DNA of 64,000 nucleotides from Ophioderma brevispina (Eukaryota; Echinodermata; Ophiuroidea; Amphilepidida; Ophiodermatidae), in contig JAMKCH010007086.1 in NCBI GenBank assembly GCA_023653785.1, forward strand, positions 23,133 through 87,132. The letters run 5' to 3'. Position numbers and translations under genes: made by a program. Shown piece by piece: positions 57,895-64,000 of the stretch (position 1 is its first letter; every line of letters begins with the position of its first letter). The notes beneath the pieces are model-generated. The model did no database searches, was not told where the DNA came from, and worked only from the letters and a program-made list of their open reading frames with translations.

Positions 57895-58290
57895 CTATGG
57901 TGACGTCAACATTTCAGGGAAGCTTAGAGGATATATTTCTGAAAGTCGATCACTTGTGTACCTTGATCGGCTTGGTTTGAATAAGGGACAGTGAGCATGA
58001 GTTGTTCAAATTTTAAGGGGTGACGTCAACAATTCAGGGAAAGCTAGATGATATTCTTTCTAAGTCGATCACTTGTATACCTTGATCGAATTGGTGTGAA
58101 TAAGTGACAGTGAGCATACTTTGTTCAAATTTAAGGGATGACGTCACACCCATTTTCAGGGAATCATTGAAGGATATTTGAAATTAGTTATTATAAGTGT
58201 ATTCGTCATTTGGGTACCTTGATCGAATTGGTGCGAATAAGGGAACCGGAGCACAAGTTAAAATTTAACAAGGTCGACGTCAAAGTTTAA
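57895..58290 (+). repeat. Tandem repeat, about 120-bp unit, 3-4 copies
   Basis: TGACGTCAACATTTCAGGG (57900) recurs at about 58020, 58139 and, degraded, 58274, with intervening GTCGATCACTTGT and TACCTTGATCG blocks. Confidence 0.85.
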
Positions 58291-58339
58291 GGTGAAGTTG
58301 GTTGGTTGTGGGATCAGAATTCATGATCACAAGGTATTG

Positions 58340-59800
58340 GTCCAAAACTCAAATCTATCTTTTTTTAAATGTTCTGGACACACTGTTCCATTATGGAAGA
58401 TTGGTAAAAAGGAAGTTCCGTAGTATTGATAGAAATTATTGATCAACATCTATTGGGCAATATTGATCCAACTTGAGTATTGAAAGGGTTGTGACACATT
58501 GCTCCATATTGAAATTGGTTTAAGGAGTTTGGTATGACCAGATTTATTGATTCAAATTGATCATTTGTAAAGGTTTGTGGACACATTGTCTCCACATGGG
58601 GACTGGTAAAAGGAAGTTTCCTGGTATGATCAAAATTATTGTCAATTCAACATCTATTGGTTGGTCAATATTTGATCAAAATTGGATTTTCCGAAAGGGT
58701 GTGACACATTGTTCCTATGAAACGTGGTAAAAGGAATTCCAGTATTGTATCAAAATTTATTTGATCAACATCTATATTTCAAAATTGATTCAAATTGAGT
58801 TTTTGAAAAGGTGTTTTGGACCACATTGTTCCATATTGAAAATTGGTAAAGAGGAGTTCCAGGTATTGATCAAAATTATTGATCAACATCTATTGGGTAA
58901 AATTTATTCAAAATTGATTATTTTGAAAGGGTTGTGGACACATTGCTCCACATTGGGAATTGTTAAAAAGAAGTTCCGGTATTGATCAAAATTTAATTTA
59001 GTTCAACATCTATTTGGTCAATTTGATCCAAAATTGATTATTCGAAAGGGTTGTGGCACATTGTTCCATATTAAAATTGGTAAAGAAGAGGACGTTCTGG
59101 TATTGGTTTTAAAATTTATTGTTCAACATCATTGGTCAATATTGATCCAAAATTGATTATTCGAAAAGTTTGTGGACACATTGTTCCATATGAAAATTGG
59201 TAACGAGGAAGTTACAGGTATGATCAAAATTTATTGATCAACATCTATTGTCAAAATTGATTCCAATTGAATTTTGAAAAGGTATGTGGCACATGAGTTC
59301 CTAATGAAAGTTGGTTTAAGAGATTATTCGTTATTGACCAAGATTTATTGATCCAAATTGATATCATTTGTAAAGGTTGTGGACTCATTGTTCCACATTG
59401 GGAATTGGGTAAAAAGGAGTTCCCTGGTATTTGATCAAAATTTATTGTCAACACTATTTGTCGAATTGATCCCAATTGATTGTTTGCAATTGAAAAGGTT
59501 GTGGACACATTGTTCCACATTGAAAATTGTTTATTAGGGTGTGGACACGTTGTTCCACATTAGAAGTTGGTTAAGTAGTTTTGCTATTGATCAAGATTTA
59601 TTGGTCAAAATCTATTGGTCGAAGGCTGTTGGTCCAAATTGATTATTTGTAGTGGTTGTGGACACATTCCACATAAGTTGTTAAAGCAGTTTGGCATGGA
59701 ACAGTTTTCGATCAAAATTTATTGATCGAAATTGATCATTTTTGGCAAAGGTTGTGGACACATTGTTCCACTTTGAAAGTTGGTGAAATTTTCACTAGGG
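58340..59800 (+). repeat. Minisatellite array, about 117-bp unit, about 14 copies
   Basis: The landmark GTGGACACATTGTTCC and variants recurs near 58376, 58490, 58574, 58699, 58811, 58931, 59050, 59170, 59283, 59379, 59500, 59539, 59656 and 59753. Typical spacing is 112-125 bp, with short units of 39, 84 and 96 bp. Each unit also carries TTGATCAAAATTTATTGATC, a near-palindrome rich in GATC. Confidence 0.92.
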
Positions 59801-60367
59801 TTATTTGGTCCAATTTTAATTGGGAAATGGAAGAGAAAAGATTGTTGTCAATGAAATAAGAATCATATTGTATTCATTTCTGCAAGTGAATTAATTGTGT
59901 AGGAATTTATGTATAATTGGACAAGCATGGATTTGATTTTGTGAAATTATATTTTTGCACCAAACCAAAAAAAAAAAAATGATTGTCAAGTGTTATTTAT
60001 TTTGTCTTTGTTTATAATTGGAGAGTTGAGCACCTGCTCTCTTTTCCGCTGTCGGTCACGCTACCCACGGCCAGGGAATTGTTTATTTTCGCCACAAAGT
60101 AAACTTTTATCTTATTTTCCAAAAAACCCTGGTCCGTGACAATACCACAAATGATGTCATCACCAATCCAAATATTGAATGCTTTCTGGTCCCTCTTTGT
60201 AGATTTGACACAAACCACATCAATTCTATTTGCATTTCATGGGACCTTTAATGCATGGTAAAAGGCATAATTTCAGACCTAAACTTGTAACTTATTTTTG
60301 CAGGGAACCCCTGTAGATAGTTCACAAAGGCGTGTTTCGCATACCATTTCGAGACAAAACGGTTTTA
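59801..60367. other. Interval without a recognised gene
   Basis: AT-rich, with a short A-run near 59968. Confidence 0.35.
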
Positions 60368-60803
60368 ATACGTGGATCATGGGTTTCCTACAGGAAATCA
60401 TTTTTTTACCGAAATTCCTATGCATTGTGGGATAGGAATGCACCAACGATGTACGAGTAGATAAAATAAATAGCGCATATATATTCTATGGTGTGTTGTG
60501 TCATACGGTCATCACTCCATGCACGCTCGCGGTTTAGTGCGCCTCCTTTAAACTACGCGCACATTTTGTGGCGCAAAAAATACAAGGCAATCAAAGAGTC
60601 CTCGTTACTGGTTAAATGTATGTACAGCAAACGGTCTTCGCACAGTTATGACAGAAAAATGACCGTATGACACAAAACACCATGGAATATATATGCGCTA
60701 TTTAATTTATCTACTCGTACATCGTTGGTGCATTCCTATCCCAAAATGCATAGGAATTTCGGTAAAAAATGATTTCCGGTAGGAAACCCAGGATCCACGT
60801 ATT
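60368..60803. mobile_element. Foldback element with about 145-bp terminal inverted repeats
   Basis: The left arm from AATACGTGGATCATGGGTTT through CCTATGCATTGTGGGATAGG, ACGATGTACGAGTAGATAAA and ATGGTGTGTTGTGTCATACGG is matched in reverse by the right arm ending AAACCCAGGATCCACGTATT. The arms enclose a core of about 150 bp with a 60-codon open frame of no recognised function. A nearly perfect palindrome (AGCCACTTTAAAATTTAAGG onward, 60807-60832) lies just outside. Confidence 0.85.
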
Positions 60804-62609
60804 GACAGCCACTTTAAAATTTAAGGTGGCTGGCACGTCTAAACGAACGTTGTTATGTTGTTAACAATGGTCTTATTGCATTCCTGGACCTGTTAAAATT
60901 GGTAGAGCCTGGTGTATAAACACAATAATCATGCTTCTATAAGTTTCAGAGACTGGTATGGCCAAAAAACTTCCCTTTCATTTTGAACTTAAAGATGGCC
61001 GCCACAACCACATAGTCTAATGTTGTTGCATTGAGATCAACATCCTTCAAAACATGGGTATATATGTTGGAATTATATTTCTAGGTGCTTCAAAAGCCAA
61101 GATATAGCATAATTATAATCATAATATAGGTTTAAAATAAAATAACCTTATCTTGAGTACCTCTTTTAATATTCAAGTAACATACCAAAATATATACTGG
61201 CCTAGTATTCACCTGTTAAAATAACATCCTAAGTATCCTTCTGAGCTTTAATCGATCAGAACGGCGTATTGATCATTGGTTCTCTAGCGCAACATTTTCT
61301 ATTGCTTAAAAAGTAACCTATCCCCGTGAGTCTCGCCTAAGACTTCTGAAGGGGTGTAATAATAGTCCAGGTTACAGACCATATGACCTTCTTATAACAT
61401 ATAATATGTAATATTTTTCAACGGTTTCTAGACCAGTTTTAGTAAGTGCAATTTCCAGTCATATTGGATATCTATCTTGTATGACATCTTACATTTATCG
61501 ATTCCTCTGCTTACCTAATGATGTGTACATTGATCTGATTGGCTTATAGGGATATACACAAACATTGCAGTACTAGGTTAGACACAGCTATCAATTATAG
61601 CCATCTTAGAGTATTTTTAAAATATTTCTTATGGTTTTAATTATAGTAGGATTTTTTTTTATTCCTGTCAGTTCATTAAAAGTTTTTGAGGCGTGTCGAC
61701 GATTCCATTCGTTCTGAGAGGGTGTATGCTTTACCAACTAATTCAATAGGAATTCTATTGTGATGATGTCGGATCAGATTAAGGCCATAATTGAAAAATG
61801 TCCCTTTTCTCAGGAAGTAAATAACAAACTGAAGCATTCAACATAAGAAAAGAAAATTATACGAATAAGTAATTATTACTCGCCAACATTTTCAGGCGTT
61901 GTCATTATTGCTGGAAGAGGAGGAATCTCCACTTATATTAGAATCCTCCACCATTTTTATAACCACATCAGGATTTTTTCACATATGTTGCTGTTTTACC
62001 AGTAGGATTCTCTATATCAACAACGTGCTTTTTCGTCACTAAGGAATATTAGAAAATCTGATACGTTTAAGCCTCGTTTACGCTGGTTAGCCTGGTTTAC
62101 ATTTATTCGTCTTGTTCCAGAAATAATGTTTGACGTCTTTGTCCAATCATATATCTAAGTACTGAAAGTTTTGGTCACTCATAACGAACTACAATATTTA
62201 CGTGGCCTAATCCTCCTCAGATTAAGAGGTGTTCATGACACTTTGATTGTCTCCACACAAAGGAATCGATAGCGTGTCTCAGACTGTACGACAATCTATT
62301 CAATTGAATCTGGTATGAAGCCTTTACATATTCGATATAAAAACGGTTCATGTAAATTGGGTTTAAAGCCTCTTATTCTGCTGAACAAAGTTGAGCATTT
62401 AGTTTTTGATCTCAACACATCTACTCCAGAGGTATTCCTACCATCAACATTATGCGTTTACTGACAGGAATAAAAAAATCAGACTATAATTACTTTACTG
62501 CAAAAACACCAAGATGGATATCAAATTACCAACCTGGAGTCAAAAGTAGCTGATCACGATAAGGCGCTTTATTGTATTGACGACAATATTGAATTAATTG
62601 GCTTATTAT
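60804..62609. other. Interval without a recognised gene
   Basis: AT-rich. No coding, RNA or repeat identity recognised apart from an AAGATGGCCGCCAC block near 60993. Confidence 0.35.
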
Positions 62610-62680
62610 TATTCGCGAAACGAAACGAAACGCAACGAAACGAAACATAGCGAAACGAGGCGAAACGAAGCGAAACAATG
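62610..62680 (+). repeat. CGAAA pentanucleotide repeat
   Basis: CGAAACGAAACGCAACGAAA and further degenerate CGAAA units precede the hairpin array, whose arms also contain GCGAAAC. Confidence 0.85.
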
Positions 62681-62753
62681 TAAATGATGGGCATAGGCAT
62701 GGAAACGTATTATAGAAGTGTAGACTTGCAATGGATGCAAATGCAGACAGCCC

Positions 62754-63900
62754 GTTTCGCTAAAAATAAATAGTGATTTTTAGCGAAACAACGTTACAAA
62801 GAAACAGGAGCAGGCCTACTAATATTGCGGCGATGAGGAGTTAGCCGGTTTCGGTGAAAATAAATTGTGATTTTTAACGAAACAATGTTGAAACATAGAA
62901 AGGGATACTTGCTATGTAAAAACAACCTTTTGGCATCCAGTGTTGCATTCCTTGGCTGTGAAGTGAGCCGGTTTCGGTGAAAATAAATTGTGATTTTTAA
63001 CGAAACAATGTTGAAAGATATTCTAGCTATTTAAATACAACTTTTGGCAGTGATTGCATTTCTTTATGGGTGAGTTGGTGTAAAAGGAAACATAGTCCCC
63101 TTGGAGCCATGGCCCCCTTTCCATAGACGATAAGCGTGGAACCAATGTTGCGTGTTTCGCTAAAGATAAATTGTGGTTTTTAGCGAAACAACGGTAAGAG
63201 ATAAGAGTAGGCCTACTATCATTGCCCGGATGTGGAGGAGTTAGCCGGTTTCGCTAAAAATAAATTGTGATTTTTAACGAAACAATGTTGAAAATACTAG
63301 CTATGTACATACAACCTTTTGGCATCCAGCGTTGCATTCGCTAAAGATAAACTTATTTTTAGCGAAACAACGTTAAGAGATAGTGGTAGGCCTACTAGCA
63401 TTGCCTGGATGTGGAGGAGTTAGCCGGTTTCGCTAAAAATAAATTGTGATTTTTAACGAAACAATGTTGAAAATACTAGCTATGTACATACAACCATTTG
63501 GCATCCAGCGTTGAATTCGCTAAAGATAAGCTGTGACTTTTAGCGAAACAACGTTAAGAGATAGGGGTAGGCCCACTAGCATTGCCTGGATGTGGAGGAG
63601 TGTATAGCCGGTGTAGAAGTAACCATTGTCCGGCGTACTCATAGTCCGGTAACAATGGTGAACAATAGGGCAATCGATTCAGTTGACTCTTTACGCAACA
63701 TTAGTTTCACGCTTTATTCCGTTATCGTCTATGGAGCCCCGGACTATGAGTCCCACCGGACTATATCTGCTTTCACACCGGTTTCGCTAAAAATAAATTA
63801 TGATTTTTAACGAAACAATGTTGAAAGATAGGAAGGAATACTAGAAATAGGCCTACAACCTTTTGGCATCCAGCGTTGCATTCCTTGGCTGTGAAGTGAG
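62754..63900 (+). repeat. Hairpin array with about 180-bp A/B dimeric period
   Basis: Nine hairpins of about 36 bp, each of the type GTTTCGCTAAAAAT, 8-base loop, ATTTTTAGCGAAAC, occur at 62754, 62848, 62971, 63154, 63248, 63336, 63427, 63514 and 63781. Two unit types alternate. A ends AACAACGTTAAGAGATAG and continues GGCCTACTA; B ends AACAATGTTGAAA and continues CTAGCTATGTACATACAACC. A-to-A spacing is 178-182 bp (63154, 63336, 63514). Confidence 0.9.
63612..63777 (-). mobile_element. CCGG-flanked MITE, copy 3, inside the hairpin array
   Basis: 166 bp, TGTAGAAG to CTTTCACA, with CCGG on both sides (63608-63611, 63778-63781). Neighbouring array units have the uninterrupted sequence TTAGCCGGTTTCGCT with a single CCGG, so they act as empty sites and show that CCGG is the duplicated target. 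Confidence 0.9.
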
Positions 63901-63904
63901 CCGG

Positions 63905-64000
63905 TGTCCCCCGTATATATATAGTCCCCCGGATATATAGTCCTCCGTTATTATTGTCCGGGTTACACACAAAACTATAGGACTCGACTCTACACGCAAC
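63905..64000 (-). mobile_element. CCGG-flanked MITE-family member, partial at window end
   Basis: Begins TGTCCCCCG after GAAGTGAGCCGG (CCGG 63901-63904). The same flank is uninterrupted at 62961-62980 (GAAGTGAGCCGGTTTCGG). The inner CCGGATATATAGTCC and GACTCTACACGCAAC blocks resemble the other copies but are a diverged subtype. The right end lies beyond the window. Confidence 0.7.

Noticed and set aside
58340..59800. CRISPR-like array
   Set aside because: Whole units repeat with no unique spacers; the genome is eukaryotic.
62754..63900. CRISPR or integron-like hairpin array
   Set aside because: The spacers repeat as well, there are no associated genes, and the context is eukaryotic.

Overview
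This window is AT-rich, intron-and-repeat type eukaryotic DNA with no intact host protein gene that I can recognise. The mobile elements point to an animal, most likely an invertebrate deuterostome (echinoderm, hemichordate or cephalochordate type). There is a Ty3/gypsy LTR retrotransposon whose integrase lies upstream of the reverse transcriptase (Gmr1-like order, described from deuterostomes), a DIRS-like tyrosine-recombinase retrotransposon, several CR1/L2/Jockey-type LINE fragments, tRNA-derived SINE-like pieces, many foldback or MITE-like elements, and two decayed copies of a rhodopsin-class (class A) GPCR. The species assignment is inference.

Layout. 0.2-1.0 kb: minus-strand LINE RT fragment. 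2.2-5.75 kb: a plus-strand L2/CR1-like LINE tail split by a second, internally deleted LINE (2695-5063); the split closes into one reading frame and is bounded by the 5-bp duplication ATCGT. 6.39-18.88 kb: a Gmr1-like LTR retrotransposon with 1123-bp 5' LTR, tRNA-Pro-like PBS, SCAN-type Gag, protease, integrase, RT, RNase H and polypurine tract. Its 3' LTR is split by a 5.1-kb DIRS-like insertion (about 13.22-18.35 kb), which itself carries two MITE-like insertions. 19.4 kb: CA-rich tract. 19.6-21.9 kb and 24.1-25.3 kb: minus-strand LINEs. 22.5 kb: foldback element. 23.3-24.06 kb: SINE-like and LINE-tail sequence. 28.3 kb: tandem duplication. 28.74-29.04 kb (-) and 33.45-34.02 kb (+): the two GPCR pseudogenes. 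30.4 kb: a CCGG-flanked MITE. 36.1 and 48.2-48.9 kb: inverted copies of an unidentified repeat. 37.8-47.3 kb: a run of terminal-inverted-repeat elements and hairpins. 50.9-54.8 kb: a 1.94-kb direct tandem duplication carrying a tRNA-like segment in each unit. 57.9-59.8 kb: about 120-bp tandem repeats. 60.4 kb: long-TIR foldback. 62.6-64 kb: an array of nine hairpins with a roughly 180-bp A/B period, invaded twice by the CCGG-flanked MITE family.

The elements do not form a pathway. The biology here is nested insertion, decay and local duplication. Related copies inside the window (LTR pair, tandem units, GPCR copies) differ largely by one-base insertions and deletions, often in homopolymers. 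That means either old non-coding decay or residual long-read sequencing error, so every frameshift reported below should be read with that caution.
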